In this document: positions 17,695 to 26,359 of the stretch, in pieces
Layout of the letters: every line of letters begins with the position of its first letter
How positions within the stretch are numbered: position 1 is the first letter of the stretch
From: Viridibacillus arvi
GTDB lineage: Bacteria > Bacillota > Bacilli > Bacillales_A > Planococcaceae
Assembly (NCBI RefSeq): GCF_001274945.1
Contig: NZ_LILB01000001.1
Location: 1,489,111-1,553,110 of the forward strand
DNA: 64,000 nucleotides
Reading direction: 5' to 3'
Notes under the pieces: generated by a model
The model's input: the letters and a program-made list of their open reading frames with translations, nothing else
What the model was told of the DNA's origin: nothing
Databases searched by the model: none
Made by a program: the position numbers and the translations under genes

Positions 17695-17955
17695 ATGAAA
17701 AAAATTATTCTTGCAACATTCGCATCAACACTACTACTTGGATTATCTGTTCCCCCATTAGAAACAGACGCTGCTGCTAAAAAATTTAAAAACTGTACTG
17801 AACTTAACAAAGCGTACAAGGGTGGCATCGCCAAAAATAGCAAAGTGAAAAATAAAGGCGGTAAAACTAAATATAAACCTACAGTATCCGCTAAACTTTA
17901 TGCGGCCAATAAATCTAAAGACCGCGATAAGGATGGCATTGCATGTGAAAGATAA
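17695..17955 (+). CDS. secreted Excalibur-domain calcium-binding protein
   Basis: This 86-residue protein has a signal peptide (MKKIILATF, hydrophobic to about 20, cleavage near DAAAK). Its C-terminal Excalibur domain has the Cys pair and the EF-hand-like loop DRDKDGIACE at the end. Excalibur domains bind Ca(II) in extracellular Bacillus proteins, often next to nucleases. The start at 17695 has GGAGGAAATGTA upstream; a longer in-frame ATG lies before that site. It is monocistronic. Confidence 0.88.
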   Translation: MKKIILATFASTLLLGLSVPPLETDAAAKKFKNCTELNKAYKGGIAKNSKVKNKGGKTKYKPTVSAKLYAANKSKDRDKDGIACER

Positions 17956-17970
17956 GTCCTCTTCATAACA

Positions 17971-18008
17971 AAACAAGCATCTTCCCTTTGTGAAAGATGC
18001 TTGTTTTT
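17971..18008 (+). terminator. bidirectional terminator between excalibur and zur genes
   Basis: Arms AAACAAGCATCTT (17971-17983) and its complement (17994-18006) are followed by T-rich sequence. It lies between convergent genes. Confidence 0.85.
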
Positions 18009-18447
18009 ATTTACTTATACTTTGTGATTGCTCGCAATTTTTACAGTCTGGACATTTGCCGTAGATTTCAAATTTGTGATCATCAATTTCATATGATGGT
18101 AATTGTTCTTGCAGGAGGTCCATTGGGCAGAGATGAATTTCTTTGATGTTACCACACGCCATACAAATGAAATGGTGATGATGATGTTCCGTTTCACATT
18201 GCATGCGGAAGTGACGCTCGCTGGAAAGTTCAGTTTCTTCAAGAATTCCTAATTGGACGAATGTAGCAAGATTACGATAGATTGTGTCGTAACTCATACC
18301 TGGATAATCTTTTTTCATAACAAGCAGTAGGTCACGTGCGGTTAAATATTTTTCAGTTGCCGCGAACATATCTAAGATTTGCTCTCGTTTGTCCGTTTTT
18401 TTATAGCCATTCTCTTTTAAAATTTCCCAAGCTCTAGAAATATTCAT
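18007..18447 (-). CDS. zur: Fur-family zinc uptake regulator Zur
   Basis: This 146-residue Fur-family protein has an N-terminal winged helix (about 10-80, with [18 protein letters not shown]). The metal sites are a His cluster (88-92), CMAC (95-98) and CPDC (132-135), the last two forming the structural zinc site. It is cotranscribed with znuC and znuB, whose promoter carries a Zur-box match, which favours Zur over PerR or Fur. The ATG at 18447 has AAGGAGGAG at 7-nt spacing, whereas the TTG at 18453 is too close. In zinc sufficiency it should repress its own operon. Confidence 0.92.
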   Translation of the reverse strand: MNISRAWEILKENGYKKTDKREQILDMFAATEKYLTARDLLLVMKKDYPGMSYDTIYRNLATFVQLGILEETELSSERHFRMQCETEHHHHHFICMACGNIKEIHLCPMDLLQEQLPSYEIDDHKFEIYGKCPDCKNCEQSQSISK

Positions 18448-18468
18448 ACCCAAACTCCTCCTTGTAAA

Positions 18469-19311
18469 TTAAGCGCGTACGCTCATTGCAATCTTCTTAC
18501 CTACAATAACGACTAATAAAATCAAAATTGAGATTACAACGATTGTTCCACCAGGCGCTAGGTCTAAGTAAAAAGCTGAAACAAGACCTGCTATAACAGC
18601 CGTTTCACCGAAAATAATCGCATATAATATCGCTTGTTTAAAGCCTTTCGCAATGCGAATACTTGCAGCCACTGGTAAAGTCATTAATGATGAAACTAGT
18701 AAAATCCCAACAATTCTCATACTAGCAGCAATAACTAGAGCTGTCACAATCATAAATAATAAGTGAATCCATTTTGCAGGCAAACCACTCGCTTTTGCAT
18801 ATTCATCATCAAATGATAAAACGAATAATTCTTTATAAAATAAATAAATAAACGCTATTACTAACAATGCAATTACTACGACAATAAATAAATCTTGTCT
18901 GCTAACAGCTGATACCGAACCAAATAAATAACTAAATAAATCGGTACTAAAACCTTTCGCAAGGGAGATAAAAATCGCACTAATCCCTATCCCACCAGAC
19001 ATAATAATTGGTATTGCTAATTCCTCATAATGCTTATATAAGCGACGTAATCGTTCAATAAGTACTGAGCCACTGACAGATGCCACAATCCCTAAATAAA
19101 GCGGATTAAGTAATGCTAGCCCTGTAAAAGTTTGACTTAAATATAGGCTACCTGCTATCCCTGCAAGCGTTACATGGCTAAGTGCATCCGCAATTAACGA
19201 TAATCTTCTAACAACGATGAAAACGCCAAGTAACGGAGCAATGATTCCTATAATAATGCCAGATAAGAATGCATTTTGTAAAAATTCATAATGTAGTATA
19301 GATGAAATCAT
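18469..19311 (-). CDS. znuB: zinc ABC transporter permease ZnuB
   Basis: This 280-residue protein has about eight to nine hydrophobic segments and the ABC-3 metal permease signatures SLIADALSHVTLAGIAGS and LLVSSLMTLPVAASIRIAKG. It overlaps znuC by 4 nt and precedes zur by 21 bp. It forms the membrane channel for high-affinity Zn(II) (or related divalent metal) uptake. Confidence 0.93.
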   Translation of the reverse strand: MISSILHYEFLQNAFLSGIIIGIIAPLLGVFIVVRRLSLIADALSHVTLAGIAGSLYLSQTFTGLALLNPLYLGIVASVSGSVLIERLRRLYKHYEELAIPIIMSGGIGISAIFISLAKGFSTDLFSYLFGSVSAVSRQDLFIVVVIALLVIAFIYLFYKELFVLSFDDEYAKASGLPAKWIHLLFMIVTALVIAASMRIVGILLVSSLMTLPVAASIRIAKGFKQAILYAIIFGETAVIAGLVSAFYLDLAPGGTIVVISILILLVVIVGKKIAMSVRA

Positions 19312-20081
19312 TGCGTCTTCTCCTCTTTGGTATGATGAATTTTACGGACTGCGTGACCATACCAAGCATTCAATTGATCGTCTGATAAAGAATCATAATC
19401 GTTCTTGAAGCCATGAAAATGGATTGTTTGATTTAAACAAGCAACATGACTTATGCGATTCGAAACAGTATCGACATCATGTGTTACTAAAATCATCGTC
19501 ATTTTATGGTGCTCATTTAAATTTGCGAGCATATCATAAAAGGACTGCACATTTTCGTGGTCAATCCCGACTGTCGGCTCATCTAAGATTAATAACTTCG
19601 GCTCTGCGACAAGCGCTCTCGCTATAAAGACACGCTGCTGTTGCCCGCCTGACAACTCACCGATATTCCTATTCGCAAAGCCATCCATGCCGACATCTCG
19701 TAATGCTTGCATCACTTTTTCATTTTGATCAGCTAAGTGGCGTTTAAAAAGTCCAATTTTCTTTGTTAAGCCACTTGCAACAACTTCCTTAACTGTTGCT
19801 GGGAAACCAGAGTTAAATGAGTTTGATTTTTGAGAAACATAACCAATCAACTCTCGTTTTTTAAATGTGTTTGCCGGCTGTCCAAATAATTCAATTTGAC
19901 CGGAAGTTGGTTTCATCAATCCTAAGATCAGTTTTAACATTGTTGATTTCCCCGAGCCATTTGGTCCGAGTAATGCGAGAAAATCGCCTTGCTCCACTTT
20001 TAAAGAAATATTTGATAACACCTGCGTATAGTCATATTGGAATGAAACATTTTTAAGTTCGATTAAAGGCACTTGCGCCAT
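19308..20081 (-). CDS. znuC: zinc ABC transporter ATP-binding protein ZnuC
   Basis: This 257-residue ATPase has Walker A GPNGSGKST (39-47), the ABC signature LSGGQQQR near 144-151 and Walker B KLLILDEPTVGID near 161-173, then the switch His in LVTHD. It is the first gene of znuCB-zur. No solute-binding protein gene (znuA) is adjacent, so it must be elsewhere. A canonical promoter and Zur box lie just upstream. Confidence 0.93.
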   Translation of the reverse strand: MAQVPLIELKNVSFQYDYTQVLSNISLKVEQGDFLALLGPNGSGKSTMLKLILGLMKPTSGQIELFGQPANTFKKRELIGYVSQKSNSFNSGFPATVKEVVASGLTKKIGLFKRHLADQNEKVMQALRDVGMDGFANRNIGELSGGQQQRVFIARALVAEPKLLILDEPTVGIDHENVQSFYDMLANLNEHHKMTMILVTHDVDTVSNRISHVACLNQTIHFHGFKNDYDSLSDDQLNAWYGHAVRKIHHTKEEKTQ

Positions 20082-20098
20082 ATTCTTCGCTTCTTTCT

Positions 20099-20119
20099 AA
20101 TTCAGAATCATTACGATTT
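20099..20119. promoter_or_regulatory. Zur box
   Basis: The 21-bp site has one perfect half, ATTACGATTT (20110-20119), and a degenerate opposite half (AATTCAGAAT). It matches 17 of 20 defined positions of the Bacillus Zur consensus (AAATCGTAAT-N-ATTACGATTT). It overlaps the predicted +1 of the znuC promoter and ends 18 bp from the znuC start, ideal for repression. Confidence 0.8.
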
Positions 20120-20129
20120 ACAAAGAATT

Positions 20130-20158
20130 AGTATAAGTGAAAGATTGAACTTTGTAAA
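20130..20158 (-). promoter_or_regulatory. SigA-type promoter of znuCB-zur
   Basis: On the minus strand TTTACA (20158-20153), a 17-bp spacer and TATACT (20135-20130) form a near-consensus housekeeping promoter. Transcription would begin about 20122, directly upstream of the Zur box. Confidence 0.7.
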
Positions 20159-20184
20159 GAACGAATACTTGAAAGGGTGAAAGT

Positions 20185-20424
20185 ATGGATTATATGTCAT
20201 TAATACAGGAATTCCAAGGCAAATCTGATGAGGAGCTCGCCCTCTATGCAAAAAATTACAAGATTCCATTATCGAAAAAAGAAATTCAAAAGTTGCGCCC
20301 ACTATTATCGTCCTTTTCCATTCAATGGGTGCTAATGGGGATACCTGATCAAGTTATGCGGGATATTGAAAAAGCCATTGGCAAACAAAAAACAGCAGAT
20401 TTACTAAAACAGTTTGGTCGCTAA
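20185..20424 (+). CDS. yqfT: YqfT-like DUF2624 protein
   Basis: This small soluble protein of 79 residues is mostly helical, with SKKEIQKLRPLLSSFSI in the middle. It sits beside nfo as B. subtilis yqfT does (yqfT-yqfS/nfo-yqfR/cshB), and the length fits DUF2624. AAAGGGTGAAAGT precedes the start. Its function is unknown. It is divergent from znuC, so the two share the promoter region that holds the Zur box. Confidence 0.75.
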   Translation: MDYMSLIQEFQGKSDEELALYAKNYKIPLSKKEIQKLRPLLSSFSIQWVLMGIPDQVMRDIEKAIGKQKTADLLKQFGR

Positions 20425-20445
20425 AATTTTGACAACATGAAACTG

Positions 20446-20483
20446 CACAAAAAAGACTTCTCACCTTTTTGGCGAGAAGTCTT
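20446..20483 (-). terminator. terminator of nfo (and convergent yqfT)
   Basis: Arms AAGACTTCTC (20453-20462) and GAGAAGTCTT (20474-20483) form a stem. On the minus strand it is followed by a T-run from the A-tract at 20446-20454. Confidence 0.8.
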
Positions 20484-20494
20484 CATCATATAAA

Positions 20495-21385
20495 TTATTC
20501 CCCTCTTAATGCATCGATTTTTTCGGGCATAAAAGTTTGGTTACGGAACATTTCAATTTCATATTTGTATGGTGCTTTTTTATTTTTTGCATCTGTACCA
20601 ACAAATGGTGTTTCTAAAATTTTCGGTACATCTTGGAATGCTTCATGATGGACAATGCGATTTAAGGCGTCAAAGCCAATATGACCAAAGCCAATATTTT
20701 CGTGACGGTCCTTTGCTGCCCCGCAAACGTTTTTACTATCATTGATATGGAGTACTTTGATACGATCGATACCAATTGTTTTATCAAAGTTTTCTAGAAC
20801 TCCATCAAAATCATTAATAATATCATAGCCTGCATCATGCGTGTGACATGTGTCAAAGCATACAGATAGACGTTCGTTGTTTTTTACACCATCGAAAATC
20901 TGAGCAAGCTCTTCAAAAGTGCGACCACATTCAGAGCCTTTACCAGCCATCGTTTCAAGAGCGATTTGTACTGGATAATCTTGTGATAGTACTTCATTAA
21001 GTCCTTCAATGATTCTTGCTATACCAATTTCAGTACCTGCACCAACATGTGCACCTGGGTGTAAAACAATTTGTTTTGCACCGATAGCAGCTGTTCTTTC
21101 AATTTCTTTTTGTAAGAAGTCGACTCCCAGTGCAAATACTTCAGGTTTTGTTGTATTGGCAATATTGATAATATAAGGTGCATGGACAACAATATTCGAA
21201 AGCCCATGTTCCTGCATATGCAATAATCCTGCATCAATATTCAATTCTTCAATTGGTTTTCTACGTGTGTTTTGAGGAGCACCAGTATAGATCATGAAAG
21301 TGGATGCCCCGTAGGAAGCTGCTTCTTCACTAGAAGCTAGCAGCATTTTTTTGCCGCTCATAGATACGTGTGAGCCAATAAGCAT
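20495..21385 (-). CDS. nfo: endonuclease IV (AP endonuclease)
   Basis: This 296-residue protein contains the AP endonuclease family 2 motifs around its three-zinc site: [36 protein letters not shown] and IKVLHINDS. It cleaves 5' of abasic sites in base excision repair. Length is typical. It follows cshB by 18 bp on the same strand, matching the yqfS-yqfR order of Bacillus. Confidence 0.96.
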   Translation of the reverse strand: MLIGSHVSMSGKKMLLASSEEAASYGASTFMIYTGAPQNTRRKPIEELNIDAGLLHMQEHGLSNIVVHAPYIINIANTTKPEVFALGVDFLQKEIERTAAIGAKQIVLHPGAHVGAGTEIGIARIIEGLNEVLSQDYPVQIALETMAGKGSECGRTFEELAQIFDGVKNNERLSVCFDTCHTHDAGYDIINDFDGVLENFDKTIGIDRIKVLHINDSKNVCGAAKDRHENIGFGHIGFDALNRIVHHEAFQDVPKILETPFVGTDAKNKKAPYKYEIEMFRNQTFMPEKIDALRGE

Positions 21386-21403
21386 GGTCTGTGGTCCTCC
21401 TTA

Positions 21404-22702
21404 CTATTTCTGACGGTTTTTCAAACGACGTTCACGTTTTTTAACTTTATCCATTTCCCATTTCATATTACGTTTATAGCCAGGTTTAACCTTCTTAGGT
21501 TTACGGACAAGAGCTTTTGCTTTTTTGTCAATTTCGTTTTCTTTTTTCTCACGGTTTTGACGTGCATGACGTTCTTTCATGTCAATTAGTTCACCGTTTT
21601 TAATGTCTTTTGGTTGGAATGGAATACCCATTTTCTCAACGCGTGCGATTGCATCTTCTTCTGATGGTTCGAAAATTGTGATAGCCGTTCCTTTGTTACC
21701 AGCACGAGCTGTACGACCTACACGGTGAATGAAGAATTCTAAATCCGAAGGTAATTCGTAGTTAATAACATGGCTGACTCCTGGAATATCAATTCCACGT
21801 GCAGCAAGGTCTGTTGCAACGATGTATTGGAATTCCAAGTCACGTACTTGTTTCATCACTTTTTTACGATCACGTGGTGATAAGTCTCCGTGAATACGTC
21901 CAGCTTTGACTCCATTATTTGCTAAGAAATCAGCAACATAGTTCGCTTGTGAACGTGTGTTAGTGAATATAATAGCTAAATAAGGGTTGATTGTTTTCAT
22001 CACTTCAAGTAAACGGCTGTTTTTTGATTTACTACGAGTTGATACTAAATAGAAATCTAAATTTTCCGCTACAGGTTTTTTATCATCCATTTTAATATGG
22101 ACTGGTGATGACATATATTTTTTCAAGAATGGTTGTAATTTCTCAGGCACTGTTGCTGAGAATACGAACATTTCAAGAGTTTCAGGCATTTGAGAAGCGA
22201 ATTTATCGATATCCTCGATGAAGCCCATGTCGAATGCAAGGTCTGCTTCATCTACCACAAGCATTGGTGCCGTATATACTAACAAAGCTTTTTCATCAAC
22301 TAAATCACGGATTCGTCCTGGTGTACCGACAACAATTTGCGGTTGTGTTTTTAGTTTATCGATTGAGCGTTGTTTGTCTGTACCCCCGATGAACAATTTG
22401 GCTTGGATCGATGTTTCTTCGATTAGTTTTTGCAACTCTGCATAAATTTGCGTTGCAAGCTCACGAGTAGGTGCAGCAATTACCGCTTGCACTTCCTCTT
22501 TATCTGCACGGATTCGCTCTACGATTGGAATAAGGAAACTATGTGTTTTCCCTGTGCCTGTATGCGCTTGACCGATAGCACTCTTTCCTTTTAACACCAA
22601 AGGAATTATTTCCTTCTGGATAGGCGTTGGTTCTGTGAAACCTAATTTCTTAATTGCATCTTGCAAAAAAGGTTGAAAATTGTAATCTGTATATTTGGAC
22701 AT
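21404..22702 (-). CDS. cshB: DEAD-box RNA helicase CshB
   Basis: The protein has 432 residues from the ATG at 22702 (TAGGAGGGACAATT upstream); the frame extends 16 codons further without a better site. Motifs are F-PTPIQ, AHTGTGKT (Walker A), PTRELA, TPGRI, VVDEAD, SAT, and in the second domain TDLAARGIDIPG and HRVGRTAR. The C-terminus is a basic Lys/Arg-rich tail typical of CshB (YqfR). It acts in RNA remodelling and ribosome biogenesis, especially in the cold. It is adjacent to nfo and divergent from the vrrA-like gene, as in Bacillus. Confidence 0.94.
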   Translation of the reverse strand: MSKYTDYNFQPFLQDAIKKLGFTEPTPIQKEIIPLVLKGKSAIGQAHTGTGKTHSFLIPIVERIRADKEEVQAVIAAPTRELATQIYAELQKLIEETSIQAKLFIGGTDKQRSIDKLKTQPQIVVGTPGRIRDLVDEKALLVYTAPMLVVDEADLAFDMGFIEDIDKFASQMPETLEMFVFSATVPEKLQPFLKKYMSSPVHIKMDDKKPVAENLDFYLVSTRSKSKNSRLLEVMKTINPYLAIIFTNTRSQANYVADFLANNGVKAGRIHGDLSPRDRKKVMKQVRDLEFQYIVATDLAARGIDIPGVSHVINYELPSDLEFFIHRVGRTARAGNKGTAITIFEPSEEDAIARVEKMGIPFQPKDIKNGELIDMKERHARQNREKKENEIDKKAKALVRKPKKVKPGYKRNMKWEMDKVKKRERRLKNRQK

Positions 22703-22878
22703 AATTGTCCCTCCTAACTTACTTACCTTATTGTAACATGATTCGTACATTTAGTAGACCATTTGCATATGATATCTATTAATAGTACGTACGTCAATTC
22801 AAGGTGACCATTATTTTTTTAAAATTATGGTGGTTCTTGACAATAATGTGCAAATTTCAAGGAGAAAGGAGATCATTA

Positions 22879-23556
22879 ATGCGCTATTCATCATTTTATC
22901 CATTTGCGCAAGGTTTATCGCAATCTGGGGGCGTAGCCCAGGGCGCTGCTAACATGTTTGGTGGGGGTGCTGCTGCAGCTGGGCCTGGAGCTGCTGGCAT
23001 GTTCGGTAGGGCTGCGGCTTCTGCTGGTCCTGGGGCTGCTGGCATGTTCGGTAGAGCTGCTGCGGGTGCGGCTGGGCCTGGAGCTGCTGGCATGTTCGGT
23101 AGAGCTGCTGCGGGTGCGGCTGGGCCCGGAGCTGCTGGCATGTTCGGTAGAGCTGCTGCGGGTGCGGCTGGGCCAGGGGCTGCCGGTGTTGCAAACGCAG
23201 CTGGAGCTGTCGGCGGTTTGGCGAAAATGGATCAATATTTGGCAACTGCTGATAAATTTATGAACACAGCACAACAATTCACTCCTATTTTTAAGCAAAT
23301 GTCGCCTATGTTCCAAAACTTACCTGCACTTTATAGATTATACAAAGGTTTTAAATCAATTCCCTCAACTGATGTAGCTGGTGTCGGGGCTGCGGCCACG
23401 GCAGCTGCGGCTAGTACAGGAGGGGCTACCACTAGCCGGTCTTCAAATAGTGACTTAGATCTTGATAGCGATACTACACTAGAACCAAGAACATCCATAC
23501 CTAGAACGCCTAGACCTTCCACACCTCGTATATTCCAACCACCATTTATACAGTAA
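22879..23556 (+). CDS. vrrA: VrrA/YqfQ-like protein with Gly-Ala-rich tandem repeat
   Basis: The start at 22879 has AAGGAGAAAGGAG upstream and gives 225 residues. After MRYSSFYPFAQ comes a Gly/Ala region with repeats of GPGAAGMFGRAAAGAA (residues about 35-103). A conserved helical part (MDQYLATADKFMNTAQQF) and a Ser/Asp/Pro tail follow. Its place between cshB and ispH matches yqfQ of B. subtilis and vrrA of B. anthracis, whose coding repeat varies between strains. The repeat region is visibly GC-richer than its neighbours. A role linked to the spore or cell surface is possible but not shown here. Confidence 0.8.
   Translation: MRYSSFYPFAQGLSQSGGVAQGAANMFGGGAAAAGPGAAGMFGRAAASAGPGAAGMFGRAAAGAAGPGAAGMFGRAAAGAAGPGAAGMFGRAAAGAAGPGAAGVANAAGAVGGLAKMDQYLATADKFMNTAQQFTPIFKQMSPMFQNLPALYRLYKGFKSIPSTDVAGVGAAATAAAASTGGATTSRSSNSDLDLDSDTTLEPRTSIPRTPRPSTPRIFQPPFIQ
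22981..23190 (+). repeat. coding tandem repeat (VNTR) in the vrrA-like gene
   Basis: There are four near-identical units of 45, 48, 48 and 48 bp (22981-23025, 23026-23073, 23074-23121, 23122-23169) and a partial fifth (23170-23190). Each begins GGNCCNGGNGCTGCTGGCAT. Differences are mostly third-position changes plus a 3-bp length change in unit 1, so the frame is preserved. Such arrays change copy number by slippage. Confidence 0.92.
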
Positions 23557-23633
23557 ATCGTAACCGATTCTTTGTATAAAGGTGGGCTGTCCGTTATAAT
23601 GGTATTTAACGAGCAATGAAGGGAGTTCGGATT

Positions 23634-24614
23634 ATGCAAGTAACTAAAATCACGCCACGAGGATATTGCTATGGTGTTGTAGATGCCATGGTCATCGCGC
23701 GCAACGCTGCATTAGACAAAACATTACCTAGACCTATCTATATTCTCGGAATGATTGTTCATAATAAACATGTAACGGACGCATTTGAACAAGATGGAAT
23801 TATTACTCTTGATGGTGAAAACCGTAAGGACATTTTAGAAAAAGTTGATAAAGGAACAGTCATTTTCACAGCTCACGGCGTATCGCCTGAAATTCGTGAA
23901 ATTGCACGCCAAAAAGGCTTAGTGTCAATTGATGCTACATGCCCTGACGTAACTGTAACCCATGACTTAATAGCCGAAAAATCACAAGAAGGCTATGACA
24001 TTATTTATATTGGAAAAAAAGGACATCCAGAGCCAGAAGGTGCCATTGGTGTTGCTCCTGATCATGTTCATTTAGTGCAATCTATTGAAGATATCGAGCA
24101 ATTACAATTAAATCGCGAAAAATTACTTGTAACAAACCAAACGACAATGAGTCAATGGGATGTTGCGCATTTAATGAAGCGTTTGGAAGAAAAATTTCCA
24201 AATATCGAAGTGCACAAAGAAATTTGTCTAGCAACTCAAGTTCGCCAAGAAGCTGTTGCTAAGCAAGCTGGTGCAACAGATTTATTAATTGTAGTTGGAG
24301 ATCCAAAAAGTAATAACTCTAACCGTCTAACTCAAGTTTCTGAAGAAATTGCACATACAAGATCTTATCGTATCGCTGATCTTTCTGAATTGAAATTAGA
24401 GTGGTTAGAAGGTGTTAAAACTGTAGGTGTTACAGCTGGTGCCTCTACACCAACACCAATCGTTAAGGAAGTAATCAATTTCTTAGACCAATACGACCCT
24501 GCAGATCCAGAGACTCATAATATGGAACGCTCTGTCACACTTAATAAAATCTTACCTAAAATTAAAACGCCAAAGCCGGTTGTGAAAATCGAACCATATC
24601 CGACTTCGAAATAA
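23634..24614 (+). CDS. ispH: 4-hydroxy-3-methylbut-2-enyl diphosphate reductase
   Basis: The protein has 326 residues from the ATG at 23634 (GGGAG upstream). The three conserved [4Fe-4S] ligands are Cys12 in PRGYCYGV, the Cys in DATCPDVT and the Cys in [18 protein letters not shown] and PKSNNSNRL are active-site motifs. It performs the last step of the MEP isoprenoid pathway, giving IPP and DMAPP. It lies next to the vrrA gene and convergent with yqfO, as in B. subtilis. Confidence 0.96.
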   Translation: MQVTKITPRGYCYGVVDAMVIARNAALDKTLPRPIYILGMIVHNKHVTDAFEQDGIITLDGENRKDILEKVDKGTVIFTAHGVSPEIREIARQKGLVSIDATCPDVTVTHDLIAEKSQEGYDIIYIGKKGHPEPEGAIGVAPDHVHLVQSIEDIEQLQLNREKLLVTNQTTMSQWDVAHLMKRLEEKFPNIEVHKEICLATQVRQEAVAKQAGATDLLIVVGDPKSNNSNRLTQVSEEIAHTRSYRIADLSELKLEWLEGVKTVGVTAGASTPTPIVKEVINFLDQYDPADPETHNMERSVTLNKILPKIKTPKPVVKIEPYPTSK

Positions 24615-24625
24615 TTATGAATTGT

Positions 24626-24661
24626 CCCTGATGTTGAAAAATTGCATCAGGGGCTTTTTTT
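24626..24661 (+). terminator. ispH terminator
   Basis: CCCTGATG (24626-24633) and CATCAGGG (24645-24652) form a stem, followed by GCTTTTTTTAT. Confidence 0.88.
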
Positions 24662-24690
24662 ATTTGGTGGGTCGTGGGGATTTATGCGGA

Positions 24691-25125
24691 TTTTGGCGCT
24701 ACTCACGGGCTTTAGCGCTACTCACTCGGCTTTTGGCACTACTCACGGGCTTTAGCGCTACTCACTTCGACTTTGGCGCTACTCACTTGGCTTTTGGTGC
24801 TACTCGCATGGACTTTGGCGCTACTCACTCGGCTTTAGCGCTGCTCACTTCGGCTTTGGCGCTACTCACTTGACTTTTGGTGCTACTCGCATGGACTTTG
24901 GCGCTACTCACTCGGCTTTAGCGCTGCTCACTTCGGCTTTGGCGCTACTCACTCAGCTTTTGGCACTACTCACGGGCTTTAGCGCTACTCACTCGGCTTT
25001 TGGCACTACTCACGGGCTTTAGCGCTGCTCGCGACGGCTTTAGCGCTACTCACTTCGGCTTTGGCGCTACTCGCACAGACTTTACCACTACTCACTTCAG
25101 ATTTGGCTTTACTCGAGTCCTTTTT
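24691..25125. repeat. intergenic array of about twenty 19-21 bp imperfect tandem repeats
   Basis: Units follow the pattern TTTGGCGCTACTCACTCGGC with variants TTTAGCGCT, TTTGGCACT, CTGCTCAC and CTCGCATGGAC. The array lies between the terminators of the convergent ispH and yqfO genes. A four-unit block is duplicated with an 83-bp period (24771-24870 against 24854-24953, nearly identical). Unit length varies by one or two bases, which breaks any reading frame. The array is clearly GC-richer than the flanking DNA. Function is unknown. Confidence 0.9.
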
Positions 25126-25177
25126 GGCGTTTCCCAAGCAATTTCTTTTTCTACACTCTCCTCTAAATATCACGTAA

Positions 25178-25215
25178 TAAAAAAACTCCTGCCAAATCTA
25201 TCTTGGGCAGGAGTT
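25178..25215 (-). terminator. yqfO-trmK terminator
   Basis: AACTCCTGCC (25184-25193) and GGCAGGAGTT (25206-25215) form a stem, followed on the minus strand by a T-run from the A-tract at 25178-25185. Confidence 0.88.
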
Positions 25216-25237
25216 ACTATTCATTTTTAACTTTAAA

Positions 25238-26359
25238 TCAAACGAATTGGAATGGTTCTGTTGAGATTTTAGATGGTATAAATTCACAGTTTAATTTTTG
25301 TAGTTGGCATAGGTTTTGCATTTTATTGGCTACGCCTACCTTCATAACGCTTTCGACATGATGGCCGGGGTCTACAATTTGAAGCCCTATTGCTTCTGCA
25401 TCTTGTGCAACGTGGAAATACATGTCACCCGTTACATAAACATCTGCTCCAGCACGTTTAGCTGCATGGATGTATTTATTACCATCTCCACCAAGTACGG
25501 CTATTTTCGAAACAGTTGATGAAAGATCTCCTACTACTCGAACAGCAGGAACTTGTAAAGATACTTTCACATGCTCAGCAAATTGTTTAAGTGTCATAGA
25601 TGATGGTAGTTTACCTATACGACCAAGTCCCATTTCTTTTGCTGTTGTATCTAGTGGAATGACATCATAGGCTGGTTCTTCATAAGGATGGCTATTTAGC
25701 ATCGCGCGAAGTACTTTGCTTTTGATAGACTTGGGAACAACGACTTCGATTTTCACTTCTTGTTCGACGTGTAGTTCTCCTACTTCACCCGTGTAAGGTG
25801 TTGCCCCTGCAAGTGCTCGGAAACGTCCTTCTCCTTGCAACGTGTAGCTACATGAGTCGTAGTTTCCAATTTGTCCTGCTCCAGCTTTAGCAAGTGTTTC
25901 GCGAAGTTGATCTGCATGTTCGACTGGCACGAAGACTGCTAACTTAAACATTTCTTCACTATATGTTGGTACTAGTACCTCATAATTTTGTAAGCCTAGC
26001 GCTTCAGCAAGTAAATCGTTTACACCGCCTTCTGCAACATCCAAATTTGTGTGGGCTGCATAAACTGCAATATCATTTTTGATTAATTTTTCGAAAAGCT
26101 GTCCTTGTGGTGTGTCAGTTCGTAGAGTTGAGAGCTTTCGGAAAATAGGTGGGTGATGGGCGATGATCAGTTCACATCCAGCTGCTATAGCTTCATCTAC
26201 AACTACATCGTTGACATCTAGTGTTACTAATACTTTTGTAACAGGTTTGTTTAGGTTACCGACGTGAAGACCGATTGGATCATTGTCCATTGCAGCTAAT
26301 TTTTTTGGAGACCAACTTTCGAACAGCTGAATGATTTCTTGACCATTGGTTTTTTTCAT
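25238..26359 (-). CDS. yqfO: Nif3-like dinuclear metal center protein YqfO
   Basis: This 373-residue protein has the Nif3 fold with metal-ligand segments AHHPPIF (about 68-74), YAAHTNLDVAEGG and, near the C-terminus, GDMYFHVAQDA. A PII-like insertion (about 130-240) gives the longer Bacillus-type form. It is often annotated as GTP cyclohydrolase I type 2 homolog; true function is uncertain. It overlaps trmK by 4 nt, the usual Bacillus pairing. Confidence 0.93.
   Translation of the reverse strand: MKKTNGQEIIQLFESWSPKKLAAMDNDPIGLHVGNLNKPVTKVLVTLDVNDVVVDEAIAAGCELIIAHHPPIFRKLSTLRTDTPQGQLFEKLIKNDIAVYAAHTNLDVAEGGVNDLLAEALGLQNYEVLVPTYSEEMFKLAVFVPVEHADQLRETLAKAGAGQIGNYDSCSYTLQGEGRFRALAGATPYTGEVGELHVEQEVKIEVVVPKSIKSKVLRAMLNSHPYEEPAYDVIPLDTTAKEMGLGRIGKLPSSMTLKQFAEHVKVSLQVPAVRVVGDLSSTVSKIAVLGGDGNKYIHAAKRAGADVYVTGDMYFHVAQDAEAIGLQIVDPGHHVESVMKVGVANKMQNLCQLQKLNCEFIPSKISTEPFQFV

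Noticed and set aside
18007-18447. PerR or Fur instead of Zur
   Set aside because: The gene is in one operon with znuC/znuB behind a Zur-box match, making Zur the better call.
22896-23316. Long antisense and alternate-frame Pro/Ala or Ser/Arg-rich ORFs over the vrrA-like gene
   Set aside because: They are by-products of the GC-rich coding repeat. They lack ribosome sites, while the plus-strand frame has a strong one and conserved gene order.
24691-25125. CRISPR array
   Set aside because: The repeats are contiguous and imperfect with no unique spacers, and no cas genes are near.
24691-25125. Plasmid-type iteron origin
   Set aside because: Unit size fits iterons, but there is no rep gene, DnaA box cluster or AT-rich opening region, and the surroundings are core chromosome.
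24622-25230. Two plus-strand frames with LALLT/GATH-type repeated peptides between ispH and yqfO
   Set aside because: They are produced by translating the 19-21 bp repeat array. Unit length changes break the frame, no good ribosome site is present and the frames lie between two terminators.
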